From Eggerthellaceae bacterium (lineage in GTDB: Bacteria; Actinomycetota; Coriobacteriia; Coriobacteriales; Eggerthellaceae): a stretch of DNA of 55,489 nt. Location of the stretch: positions 1 through 55,489 of the forward strand of contig JAAWAY010000211.1 of the NCBI GenBank assembly GCA_022792415.1, read 5' to 3'. Shown piece after piece: positions 1 to 10,500 of the stretch. Position 1 is the stretch's first letter, and each line of letters starts with the position of its first letter. The translations under genes and the position numbers were made by a program. A model generated the notes under the pieces. That model was not told where the DNA came from. It made no database searches and saw nothing but the letters and a program-made list of their open reading frames with translations.

Positions 1-337
1 GAAGGCGCCGAACGCGAAGCGCGAGGGAGTGCAGACGGGCGCCGAACACAAAGCGCGACGGATTGCGAGTGAGCGTCGATTGCTAAGCGCAGCCGAATGC
101 GGGGTGCCGTCGAACGCGAAGCGTGAGGGGGGCGGCCGGGTATCGAACGCGAAACACGACGGAAGGTGGGTGGGCACCGAACGCGGATGGCGCCGAACGC
201 GAAGCGCGGCCGAAGGAGAACGGACGTCGAACGCGAGGTGCGGGGGGGGGGTGCACAAGAGGGTGTCGCAGATCGGGCGGCAGCGCGCCGTAGGGCGCCG
301 GAACGGATGGGCGGAGAAGCCGCGGCGCGTGAGCGAG
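1..337. repeat. Degenerate short direct repeats, left arm beside parS
   Basis: No credible gene is seen. The stretch holds imperfect copies of a 12-17 base motif around CGAACGCGAAGCG, at about 8, 42, 113, 143, 178, 192 and 228, spaced irregularly (14 to about 70 bases). The strand is purine-rich (G over C, A over T). A run of ten G lies at 242-251. Open frames here overlap one another on both strands and have repeat-driven, Arg/Pro-rich translations, so they are taken as by-products of the repeats. Function is unknown; the position beside parS suggests a role in or near the centromere-like region (inference). Confidence 0.7.
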
Positions 338-353
338 TGTTTCACGTGAAACA
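338..353. promoter_or_regulatory. parS site (ParB/Spo0J binding, chromosome segregation)
   Basis: The 16 bases TGTTTCACGTGAAACA form a perfect palindrome identical to the conserved bacterial parS consensus, which is recognised by the ParB/Spo0J HTH domain. Flanks extend the symmetry with one mismatch (cgag on the left, ttcg on the right). parS sites normally cluster near oriC, where ParB loads, spreads and recruits SMC. Here it lies about 940 bases upstream of the giant gene's start, in a gene-free region, at the centre of an inverted arrangement of short repeats. The sequence match is direct; function rests on the known conservation of parS. Confidence 0.93.
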
Positions 354-650
354 TTCGTTCGCCTCAATTCGCTTCGCGCCGCTATCCCCTCGTCCTACGC
401 CTCGTGTTCATTTGTGCGCACTCGTTGGGGTAGTGGGGAGGTCGTCGCCTCGCATTTGTTGGCCTCGCGTTCGTTGGATCAGGGGAGGGACTCCGGCTCG
501 CATCGCCGCCTCGTAATCGTTACCCCACGTTCGCTGTCTCGTGCCCGTCGGTTAGCGTCGGATGGGCTCGCATTCGTCGTCTCACATCGGATGGGCTCGT
601 GTTCGTTGGTTCGCATTGGATGGTTCGTTTTCGTTGGGTGGGGAACGGGC
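354..650. repeat. Degenerate short repeats, right arm of parS (inverted relative to left arm)
   Basis: No gene is seen. Repeats of the type GCCTCGCGTTCGTTGG recur (about 400, 447, 462, 508, 580, 596). Their reverse complement contains CGAACGCGAGG, which is found as such in the left arm at 228-238; the matching right copy is at 463-473. The strand is T-rich, opposite to the left arm, so base skew switches across parS. The arms are not exact palindromes but share the motif in opposite orientation at similar distances from the parS centre. Confidence 0.65.
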
Positions 651-660
651 TGCGCATCCG

Positions 661-821
661 CCGCGCCCGCCGCGCTGCCGCGCCCGCCGCCGTGCCGCAC
701 CAGCCGCCGTGCCGCACCAGCCGCGCCCCTGGTCGTGCCGCCGCTCCGCGCCGCCGTGCCGCACCCGCCGCGCCGCGCCAGCCGCGCCGCACCCGCCGCG
801 CCGCACCAGCCGCCGCGCCCC
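661..821. repeat. C-rich tandem array, 14/17-bp units
   Basis: Two exact tandem copies of the 17-mer CCGCCGTGCCGCACCAG lie at 687-703 and 704-720, with a one-base variant at 751-767. Then follow 14-base units at 768-781, 782-795 and 796-809, which are the 17-mer lacking three internal bases. The whole stretch is almost free of A and T. The open frames it creates on both strands are low-complexity Arg/Ala/Pro or Gly/Ala and are not credible proteins. No function is recognised. Confidence 0.85.
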
Positions 822-849
822 TCTTTCACGCGCGCGTATATGGAGAGGG

Positions 850-868
850 TGTGAAAACCTGTGGAAAG
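850..868 (-). other. Pair of weak DnaA-box-like 9-mers
   Basis: On the minus strand the region reads CTTTCCACA, one base, then GTTTTCACA. Each fits the relaxed DnaA box TTWTNCACA except at position 1, and they sit head to tail with 10-base phasing. They mark the border between the GC-rich arrays and an AT-richer stretch (840-1066). No perfect TTATCCACA is present and no dnaA or dnaN is in view, so this is a weak call supported mainly by the nearby parS. Confidence 0.3.
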
Positions 869-1031
869 TCTATTGATAATCGATGAGCGGCGTTGTCATC
901 TCAACGAGCGGAAATCGGGGGCTTTTCTTGGCCCAAATTAGGGTCATCTATCATCGAGAGCATCAACAACTTGCCCGCTAGAGGCCGCATTTTTGAATTT
1001 ATTGCGCAGAACGATTTGATTCCCAAAAAAC
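869..1031. other. AT-richer intergenic stretch without a recognised gene
   Basis: This is markedly lower in G+C than the rest of the window. There is no open frame with a ribosome binding site, no tRNA-like cloverleaf and no hairpin followed by a T-run that would make a convincing terminator. It is probably the upstream region of the promoter at 1032-1060. Confidence 0.5.
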
Positions 1032-1060
1032 TTGGCTTCATGTAACGAAAGGGTTACAAT
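1032..1060 (+). promoter_or_regulatory. Vegetative (sigma-70 type) promoter of the giant gene
   Basis: A -35 element TTGGCT (1032-1037; 4 of 6 consensus bases) is followed after a 17-base spacer by a -10 element TACAAT (1055-1060; 5 of 6). Transcription would start near 1067, giving a 5' leader of about 229 bases. It is the best promoter-like match upstream of the giant gene and lies in the AT-richer part of the region. Confidence 0.6.
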
Positions 1061-1074
1061 GAATTAACCTATGG

Positions 1075-1175
1075 GCGACGTATGCCCAAAGGTGGAAATC
1101 GGGGCGAAGAGGAAGGCATCACCCCGGTGCTGTTTCAAGCTTTGAGCGGTACTAGCGGGATGCTCCATACGTCGC
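1075..1175 (+). promoter_or_regulatory. Structured leader RNA closed by a perfect 10-bp stem (riboswitch-like, class unknown)
   Basis: GCGACGTATG at 1075-1084 is exactly complementary to CATACGTCGC at 1166-1175, so the leader can fold into a domain closed by a 10-bp helix starting about 8 bases after the predicted transcription start. Inside, two short hairpins can form: GCATC/GGTGC around a C-rich loop, and TTCAA/TTGAG around a 3-base loop. CGGGG just upstream could pair alternatively with that C-rich loop. The conserved cores of the c-di-GMP, cobalamin, TPP, SAM, glycine and FMN riboswitches were looked for and not found. A regulatory role is inferred from structure and position only. Confidence 0.45.
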
Positions 1176-1198
1176 CTCGAGCGATTGAAAGACCAAGG

Positions 1199-1224
1199 GT
1201 CGTCTGGACGGCAAACCAGGCGAC
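1199..1224 (+). promoter_or_regulatory. Second leader hairpin
   Basis: GTCGTCTGG (1199-1207) and CCAGGCGAC (1216-1224) can form a 9-bp stem with one G-U pair and an 8-base loop, between the large leader structure and the ribosome binding site. No U-run follows, so it is not an intrinsic terminator. It could be part of an expression platform or simply protect the leader. Confidence 0.4.
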
Positions 1225-1282
1225 GCGGAGGGCGGCGCGCCGTCAGGATGGCGGCGCATCGGCAAGAGCCCTCATAGGGAGC

Positions 1283-1298
1283 AAGGATTGAAGCGATG
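1283..1298 (+). promoter_or_regulatory. Ribosome binding site and start of the giant gene
   Basis: AAGGA (1283-1287) lies 8 bases before ATG 1296-1298. An in-frame TAG at 1275-1277 bars any start further upstream, and the only alternative nearby, ATG 1416, lacks a comparable SD. A small hairpin CCCT-CAT-AGGG (1269-1279) ends just before the SD and could influence its access. Confidence 0.8.
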
Positions 1299-1502
1299 AG
1301 GCAGCAATTCGAGCAGTTCGAAGAGAAGACGCAGGGCGTGCCCGGCGGGGACGGCTACCAGCCGCCCGTCGAGGGTACCTCTGCCGGTATCGTGGCGACG
1401 ACGGCGCCGCGGCGGATGTCGCTCCCCAGGCGCATCCTGGCCGTGATGCTGTCGGTGTTGCTGGTGAGCACCATGTGGACCGACGCGTCCATTGCTGAGG
1501 CG
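1296..1502 (+). other. Signal peptide (residues 1-69) with extended N-region
   Basis: About 40 polar residues precede a basic patch (RRMSLPRR, residues 39-46), a hydrophobic core (residues 47-58) and a polar region ending in Ala-Glu-Ala (67-69), a good signal peptidase I site. Long N-regions occur in signal peptides of very large surface proteins. Starting at Met41 (ATG 1416) would leave a conventional 29-residue signal, but the SD favours Met1. Confidence 0.8.
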
Positions 1503-4500
1503 CGCACCATGGTGTTCGGCGAGAGCGCCGCCACCCCGGTTACCCCAGGGTCGGATGACGACGCCTCGAAGGCCGACGATGCCGATACCGACGGCGATGC
1601 CGACGCCGCCGACGATGCTGCTGACGATGCCGCGGATGCCGCCGCGGACGATGCCGACGACGCCACCGATCCGGCCGCCGAGGCCGAGGCCGCCCTGGAC
1701 GCGCTGCTCCCCGCGAACCTGGTCGAGGCCGACAAGGTGCTGCCCCAGGTGTCCGACAAGCTGCAGGACACGAAGCGCGAGTTCCTCATGAACCGCGCCG
1801 CCGCCAAGGATGCCGACGTCGAGGCCGCCCTGCGCGATCGTCTCGCCTTCGGCCTGACCCCCTCGGGCGCCCTGCAGGCGCCGGACGGGTCGTACCAGCT
1901 GGCCGGCGCCACGCTGGACCTGGCCACCACCCTGGGCAACCTGGACGTGCTGCTTGAGGGCGGCTACCTGGGCGGTGCCGAGTCCACCGACGTGGTGGCC
2001 CTCACCTACACTGCCCCCTACGTCTACGTGGACGACCAGGGCGCGGCGCACCAGACGCTGTCGCAGGAGGAGTGGAAGCTCAACGGCGGCGAGGCCGCGG
2101 GCATGCGCGTGACGCTGTCCGCCGACGACATCCCCGCGGGTTGGACGGTGTGGACCGAGCACCGCGGCCGCTACCTGAAGCACACGGCCGCCGAGCTGAA
2201 GGCCGGCCTGTCGGGCACCATCGTGCTGCGCTACGAGGGCGCCCAGGACAACAACGGCATCACCGTCGCCGAGACGCGCGGCCAGCTGGCTGCCGGCGCG
2301 ACCATGCCCGTGCTCACGGCCGCCATCCAGGGCGACGTCCCCGCTGACCAGAAGCTGGCCGTCACCGCCGGCTTCACCGTGAACAGCTACACCGCGCCGA
2401 CCGTGGACAAGCCGGCCGATGACGCGGACGCCGACGCCCCCACCACGGCGGGTGGCCGCGAGGTGGACACCGACCGCAAGCCCGGCGAGCCCGCCTTCGA
2501 CGACATCGTCATCCCCGTGGACGACCAGCAGGCCGCCCGCGTCACGCTGGTGAACGTGGAGCCCAAGGTGGGCGCCACCGCCTCCATCGCCCCCATCGCC
2601 GCGCCCGTCATGGGCGAGCGCGCGGGCTGGGCGGCCTTCGCCATCACGCTGCGCGCCGCCAAGGGCGACTACGCGCTGGAGGGCTACACCATCGACCTGA
2701 CCGACCTGCCCGACGCCGAGGGCCTGGGCACGCTCAACGCGGCCCGCACGATGGCCTTCGACATGACCGAGCTTTCCGCCGAGCAGCGCGCCGCCATCGA
2801 CCCGTCCGACCCTGAGTCGCTGGCCACCCTGGCCGAGCTGGACGTGACGCCGACGTATGGCACTGCCGCCGGCGAGGGCGCCGCATCGCTGGCCATCGAC
2901 CTGCGCGACCCGGCCGACGCCACCGACGACGGCCCGCGCCAGGACGCCCGCACCACCCGCATCGCGCAGAGCACCGAGCGCGTCATCTACCTGGCCGTGG
3001 CCTACGACGCCGACGCGCTGGCCCTGGCCGAGGACGGCAGCGCCTTTGCGCCCACCGACCTGGACGTGGCGCTGACGCCCGCGATGAAGGCCCAGCTGGT
3101 GCAGGAGGAGGGCATCAACGCCCAGACGAAGGCTGACGCCACGCTGAAGGACGAGCGTGCCACCCAGCGCCTGGCCCTGGGCACGCAGGCGCTCAGCTTC
3201 CCGCTGCCGCCGGCGCCTGAGCCCGAGCCCGACGACGAGGGCGATGCGCCCGCCGACACCCCCGAAGGTGACGGCGACGACGCCACCGCGGGCGACGACG
3301 ATGACGAGTCCGACCAACCGACCGACGCCGATGAGCCCGCCGACGACGGCGACGACCAGCCCGCCGGCTGGCAGCCCGCCGGCCCGGCCTACCCCAACGC
3401 GCTCGACTACCTGGACGAGGCCGACGTGCAGGACAGCCTGCTCGTCATGGAGAACGCCAGCGTCTCCACGCTCGACGACGTCACGAACCAGCTGAACGAC
3501 CTGGGCGGGCAGGATCCCGTCATGGTGTCGGTGGCCGTCATGATGTACTCCGTCAGCCGCGCGGGCATCAGCCCCATCTCCATCGCGCCCCAAAGCCCCA
3601 TCGGCGGTCCGCTCAACGAGAGCCTGTTCGACCCCAACCTCATCCCCAGCGGCATGTCCACGTCGCTGGGCACGGGTACCTACCTGGTCAACTCGCAGGA
3701 GACGCCCAACATCACGCTGGGCATCCGCTTCCAGAACGCCACGAGCGGCTACTTTGGCGGCTTCATGCACCCGGGCAGCGGATCCACGAGTTACGGCCCC
3801 GACTTCTTCGGCACCATCGACGAGTTCGACGACTATGAGCCCGGCCCGGGCGGCTTTGCGACGCCCGACGAGGCCATCGCCGCCGCGCGCGACACGTACG
3901 GCTATGATCTGGGCTGGGAGGTCATTCCCGACAGCGCCAGCGACATCGAGAAGAAGCGCCTCATGCTGGCCGACTACAACCGCTCGCGCGAGGTGGACGG
4001 CTACCGCGCCATGGGCACCACGCTCGAGCTGCGCGTGCCGTACCTGTACATCAACGAGAACGGTGGCACGGCGTCTACCTATAACTACTTGGATTGGTAC
4101 CAGATGGGCGGCCGCTACAACGAGGACGGCACGCCGGCCAATGACACCAACTTCCAGCTGTTCACCATCGACTTCGACACCCAGCTCGACAACGTGCTGG
4201 CCTACTGGAGCGTGTACTGGGAGGTGCCGGGCACGGGCGGCAATGAGCGCATCCTGCTGGACGACTACCTGAAGTACGGCGACAAGCAGGCCATCACCGA
4301 CATGATCGCCAAGTACCCCAACTTGGACGGCCTGTCGGAGATCAACTTCTCCAAGGGCCTCACGGGCGTCATCTACTTCGTGTGGCACGGCGAGCAGGAC
4401 AACAGCTATCCCACGCAGTACACCGAGAAGCTGTACGTGAGCGGCCATCTGACCAAGTCGCCCGCCATGAAGGTGAACATGCTCGGGTCGATCCCCGAGA

Positions 4501-7500
4501 ACGCCGGCGGCACCATCCTGTACGGCGGCAGCACCCACATGTACTCGCGCATGAACGGCCCCACGGAGTACTACTTCTATCCTGACAATGTGCGTGGAAG
4601 CCAGTACAACGCCACGGTGGGCACGGGCACGGTCAACTCCATCCGCTCGCTCACGCTGCTCAAGACCAACCTGAACTGGGAGACCACCTACGAGCCCATC
4701 TCGAACAACGTGCTGTACGACCGCTACAACTACATGGTGTACAAGGTGACCACCACCAACACGTCCACCGGCTCGGCCGAGATCGACTCGCTCGAGTACT
4801 TCCTCACGGTGACCAACACCCAGCTCAACAACAACCAGGGCATCACGCCCCAGGACCTCATGCAGTGGAAGTACACCGGCGAGAACACCCCGCCCGAGAT
4901 CAACGACTCGTTCGACACGGGCGGTGACAGCGGCGGCACCACGTCCACGCAGTACGTGGGCGTGCCCAACCGCGGCGGCGTGCTCTTGTACGACACCACC
5001 GACTGGCTGCCTCAGGACTACGAGGCCCTGGACATGCGCACGTTTGGCAACCTCGACTCCATCATGGCGCGCGCCAACGCGCGTGATCGCATCTACACCG
5101 AGGTGAAGGACGATAAGGGCACCCTGCTCGGCTACACGCTGAGCTACGACGACTCCGGCGACAACGACGGGCAGATCTACGACTCGCCCGTCGACGACAA
5201 GGGCAATCCCATCCTCACCACCAAGTCGATGCCCTACGGCACCAACAACCAGTCGGGCCGCGTCGTCTTCACCGTGCCCGAGGACGAGGGCGGTCACCTG
5301 TACCCCAACGAGCGCGTGGCCAACGGCGGCAACGGCTCGTACACGTTCCTCATGGCCGTGCCGTTCACCACCAACATCCAGCAGTCGGTGGGCGCGCAGG
5401 GCCTGGGCTACTACGTCCACCTCAACCCGCAGACCACCATCCGCTTCGGCAAGCTGGGCGCGAGCAACTACTCCTGGTCGGACAGCGTCGGCCAGGTGCC
5501 GGCGGCCTTCGGCATCCCCGAGGCCACCATGAGCGCGGCCAAGAACGCCCTGGAGACCTACACGCGCGGCGCCAACAACGCCATTGTGGAGAAGGACCCC
5601 GAGCCGGTGATGACCACCACGTACAGCTACCTGGGCTACCCGGTGAGCTACGAGATCGGCGACTTCGCCACCAAGGGCAACATGCCGCTGTACGGCGAGA
5701 ACTCCAGCAGCGCCACGGCCGGCCCGGAGATCCTCGACAGCCTGCCGGACTACTTCCGCCTGTACAACCTGGAGTTCGAGGTGGAGGGCCCGCGTCCCAT
5801 CGAGGATGAGACGAACGAGATGGCCCCGCTGGCGCGCTACTTCGACACCAACACCGACGACTTCACCGACAGCCTGCTCGCCGTCAACAACGGCGACAGC
5901 TCGGTGGTGCAGCTGCAGGTGTCGTCCCCGGCCAACGACCCGGACAACCCGGATGCCGAGGACTACGACTGGGTGAACGTGGGCAAGCCCGTCTACGTGG
6001 AGACCAAGGAGAACACCAAGGCGGACGGCACGAAGTCCTATACACATATATATAGGTTGGGCGGCACCGACAAGAAGTCGAGCCTGGCCGCCAAGCTGGA
6101 GGCGCGCGGCATCGCGCCTTTGCCCGGCGTGGCCCCGGCCGTGAGCGAGGACGACGACAACACCGACAACTTCAAGTTCACCGGCGACATGCGCATCGTG
6201 TTCAGCACGCCCATCGAGGCCAACATCACGCTGCCTGTGAAGGTGAAGGTCACCGGCGTCATGGTCATCCCGCGCAACGACTACCGCAACACCATGGCGG
6301 TGAGCTACGGCAAGCGCATGTGGAACTACGCCGCGCAGAACTACTCGGCCAACCTGGAGAGCACCGAGCGCGTGATGGGCGCCTTCCTGCAGGCCAACCC
6401 GCCCGTGCCCACCGTGACGGCCACCGCCGTGGCCATGGCGGGCACGCTGTACGACGACAAGGCCGCCATTAGCGCCAACGATGGCACGAAGCAGCCCATC
6501 CTCAGCCGCGACGGCGCGGGCTGGCGCTTCACCATCAACAACACGAGCTACTCCAAGATGGAGCCGGCCACGTTCACCGTGGGCGATATGTACGGCTCCA
6601 CCGCGGCCGCCGGCTTCGACGTGGATCAGATCGGCATCAGCCAGGGCATCCTCAACTCGTCGGAGATCGCCAAGATCGTCATCAACTACCGCACCCGCCC
6701 GGGCACCGGCGGGGGCCTGCTCACCACCGAGCAGCGCACCATCGAGGGCTCCGAGCTGGCCGACCTGCTGGTGAGCCACGCCGCCGTCATCACCAACGCC
6801 GACGGCTCCACCACGCCCAACGGCGTGGTGCTCACGCCCGAGCTGTGGCAGGACGCGCTGGGCCAGCAGGGCTACTTCGTGTCGATGACCATCCACTTCG
6901 ACTCGTTCAACGGACGCCAGGGCATCAACGCCACCGAGAAGATGATGGTGGAGGTGCAGGGCTCGCCCGAGGAGCTGGACACCATGGCGCTCACGGGCAC
7001 GTTCACCACGGCCTACGAGCAGCTGCGCGCCGACCTGAGCCGCTACAACGCGTCGGCCCGCGCCACGGCGCAGTTCACGTCGCGCAAGGCCCCCTACAAC
7101 CTGCAGGTGACGGCCACCGGCATGCGCGAGAGCCAGACGCCGGGCGACCCCAACGCGCTCACGGGCAACTGGGAGTACATCCGCGACGACAACGGCAACA
7201 TCCAGTACGGAACCGACGGCAAGCCGCTCATCGAGAAGGACGACGCCCAGCAGGACGTCGTGTTCGAGGGCTACATCGGCGATCCCGGCACCGGCTGGCG
7301 CATCACCGTGTCCAACGACTCCAACTTCGCCATCGGCAGCGCCGTCATCAAGGGCGGCTGGGTGCTCAAGGAGTCCATGGGCCAGGGCAAGCCGGTGGAC
7401 AAGACCGACTCGGCCGACATGCGCATCCCCTACATGAAGGGCGGCCGCACCGACTACGAGGCCAAGTCCATCATCATCAGCCCCGCCCTGTGGCAGACCA

Positions 7501-10500
7501 CCCTCGAGGACAAGGTGGACGCCGAGGGCAACGTGGTGAAGGACGACAGCGGCAACGTGGTGAAGGAGCAGCGCCTGAAGGGCGGCGTGCTGTCCGACCT
7601 GCACCTGACCTACTGCCTGACCAGCGACACCAATGCCACCACCCCGACCGAGCATGACTTCGTCGTGGACGGCCTGCTGCTGCGCGCCGCCACCGGCACG
7701 CTCACCGACGCCGACAACAAGGCCATCGCCGCGGGCACCATCCCCGCGCCCACGGCCCAGCAGATCGCCGACGCGGGCATCAGCGTGACGGCCGACGGCT
7801 TCGTGGTGGTGTCGCTCGAGGACAACAAGGAGTGGCAGTCCACCTACTACCTGCGCGGCTTCGAGCAGTACTTCACCGACTTCGGCTACGGCCTGAAGCA
7901 GAGCGACAACGCCTACATGGACATCTCCGGCACCATCGTCAACCAGGACAAGATGGAAGTGGGCGCCACGTTCTCCACCGCCTACGCCAAGCCGTCGTGG
8001 GACACCGCCGTCGACTCCAAGGGCGTCGTGGACGGCAAGCCCTACCCGGCTGACGGCACGCCGCTGGTGGAGGCCATCGCCAACCTGGCCGGCGACGACA
8101 AGCCCGCCGACATCCACAGCACGAGCGGCCTGCGCACGCAGTCGACCACCGGCACCACGGTGACCGACGTGCTGGACACCAACGGCAACAAGGTGACGGT
8201 GCCCCAGCAGACGGCCTACTACGACTACGACTCGGGCTACAAGATCACCGTGGCCAACGACACGAAGTACGCCATGAGCCTGGGCGGCACGCTGACCATC
8301 GGCACGCTGCCCACCGACACGCTGACCGACGAGCGCGAGCGCTTCGACGGCACGACGGCCGTCGAGGAGTTCGTCGACTACGAGACGCACCAGCTGGTGC
8401 TGTCCGAGGCGCTGTTCAAGCCCGGCAACCGCGTGGCCGGCGACAAGCAGGCCGTCCACGCCGGCGACGTCATGGACGCCTACATCGAGTACTACGACAA
8501 GACCGACACCACCAACCCGCAGCTCAAGCGCATGCCGCTCAAGGACGTGGTCGAGTGGGTGTACGGCCACGGCATCGACGCCGAGGGCAAGGACGACGGC
8601 ACCGTCGTCACCAGCCTGCCCGACTGGGCCACGGCCAAGGTGACCGACGAGAAGGGCAACCCCACCAGCGCCGACGTGGTGTCGGTGGACGCCGACGGCA
8701 ACATCGTCATCGACTGGCAGGCCTGGGGCAAGGGCTTCTTGGTGAACGTGGTGGTGGACTACAGCAAGTTCAACGGCTGGGTCAACGCCAACACGGGCGC
8801 CTTCGTGGAGCTGCGCGGCAAGACGACCAACCGCGGCGTGTTCCAGATGAACGCCAAGTTCAAGACGAAGCAGGCCATCGAGGACTGGACGCGCTCATGG
8901 ACGAGCTCGGTGTCCCTCAACTCCATCCTGCCTCCCATCCGCCCCAACTCCGCCATCGGCGCGTACGGATCTGAGACCAACGCCAACCACCCGGCCGCCG
9001 TTGACGGGCAGATCCTCAAGCCCGGCACCGACGACCTGACCACCACGCACATCAACCAGGAGACCCTGTACGCCACCGGTACCGTGCGCGAGAAGAACGA
9101 GTTCGCCAAGAACTACTACAACCAGTACCCCGTGACGGCCCAGGAGATTCGCCTGGACAAGTCCATCGCGTACCGCGAGGAGCGCAACTCGGGCTACCGG
9201 GCCATCGTCACGAACAAGTCGGACTTCCCCATGTACCTGGGCGCCAAGCTGACCATCGGCAACCTCGTGCCGCGCTGGGACAGCTACGGCAAGGCGCTTG
9301 ATGAGACGCTGGGCTACCACACCACCGACCTGTCGCTGAGCGCGGGCCTGCTCGACCACAGCCAGATCGAGTACATCAAGGTGCGCTACGTGCCCGCGGG
9401 CATGAAGATGAAGTCCGGCAGCGGCTCGGGCGTGCTGACGGGCCTGCCCAACACCACTACCAACAGCTCCGTCCAGGTGGGCGGCAACCAGGCGCTCATC
9501 CCGGGCGGCCTGGAGGTGCGCCTCAACTGGGATACCGAGCTCAAGCCGTACTGGGATGCCGACGATGACGGCGTGCTGGACGGCACGTGGGACACCGACG
9601 GCGACGGCATCGCCGACAGCCCCAACCTGAGCCTGCCGGCCAGCCTGTGGCACAACGGCGACGCCTACTACTTCGAGATCCACTTCAAGCGCATCGACGC
9701 CAACCTGACCGAGGCCGACAAGGCCTGGGCCGACCTGTTCGGCTACGCCATCGACTCGTGCAACGTGTCGCTGGCCACCGACCCCTATCACGCCGAGTCG
9801 GACGACCCCAACCCCGTGGCCGACCAGTACGACATCCTGCACGTGGGCGAGACCCACGGCTGGGGCTGCCCGGGCGGCGGCTACAACGTGCAGCGCCGCT
9901 ACTACGGCTACAACGCCTACGTCGGCAACTACTACGTGACCATCCAGGCCGACAGCCGCCTGAAGGCCACCTACCCCGATTCCAGCTGGGACCTGCTGGG
10001 CAAGGCGTCCAAGACGAGCAAGGCCGGCGAGATCACGTTCTCGGATGACCAGGCCAACCTGTACGCCATCGCCGGCATGCCCGTGACGGGCGTGACGGCC
10101 GACGCCTATGCCGACAACACGAAGACGGCCGACCAGGCCATGGCGGCCAGCGGCATCAGCGGCAGCGGCGTGGCCACGCCGGCCAACTACGCCACGGGCG
10201 CCAAGGCGTTCTGGGGCGAGGACGGCGCGGGCTACCGCTTCCACATCGTCAACTCGGGCCGCAAGATGTTCGAGAGCGAGCTGCGCATCGGCACGAACTC
10301 GCAGAAGGTGTACACCGACCCCAAGGGCAACGAGACCACCAAGAGCAGCGAGCATCCCTACAACACCGAGATCGCCAACGAGGACGTTCCCGGCACCGAC
10401 GACGTCGAGGACTACGAGAACGCCAAGCGCGGCTACCAGACCAAGGCCGTCATGCTGTCGAAGGGCCTCATGGCCAGCACCGACATCACGAGCGTGGATG

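Noticed and set aside
1-337. Left-arm repeats as a CRISPR array
   Set aside because: Repeats are degenerate, short (12-17 bases) and irregularly spaced without unique spacers of constant length; no cas gene is visible.
29-886. Several overlapping frames of 70-146 codons on both strands
   Set aside because: All are driven by short repeats or the C-rich array, overlap each other in multiple frames, and have Arg/Pro/Ala-rich translations with no family likeness.
1075-1175. Known riboswitch classes (c-di-GMP, cobalamin, TPP, SAM, glycine, FMN, THF)
   Set aside because: None of the conserved core strings of these classes could be found, so only a generic structured leader is reported.
1082-1291. 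69-codon frame in the leader, ending 4 bases before the giant gene's ATG
   Set aside because: Translational coupling is conceivable, but there is no SD before it, its codon use (ATA, AGA, AGG) is unlike the gene, the sequence looks non-protein, and it lies across the stem-forming leader. Kept only as a remote leader-peptide possibility.
1272-8570. Minus-strand open frame of 2,432 codons
   Set aside because: Codon-bias shadow of the giant gene, running to the TCA just upstream of its start, with no recognisable domain.
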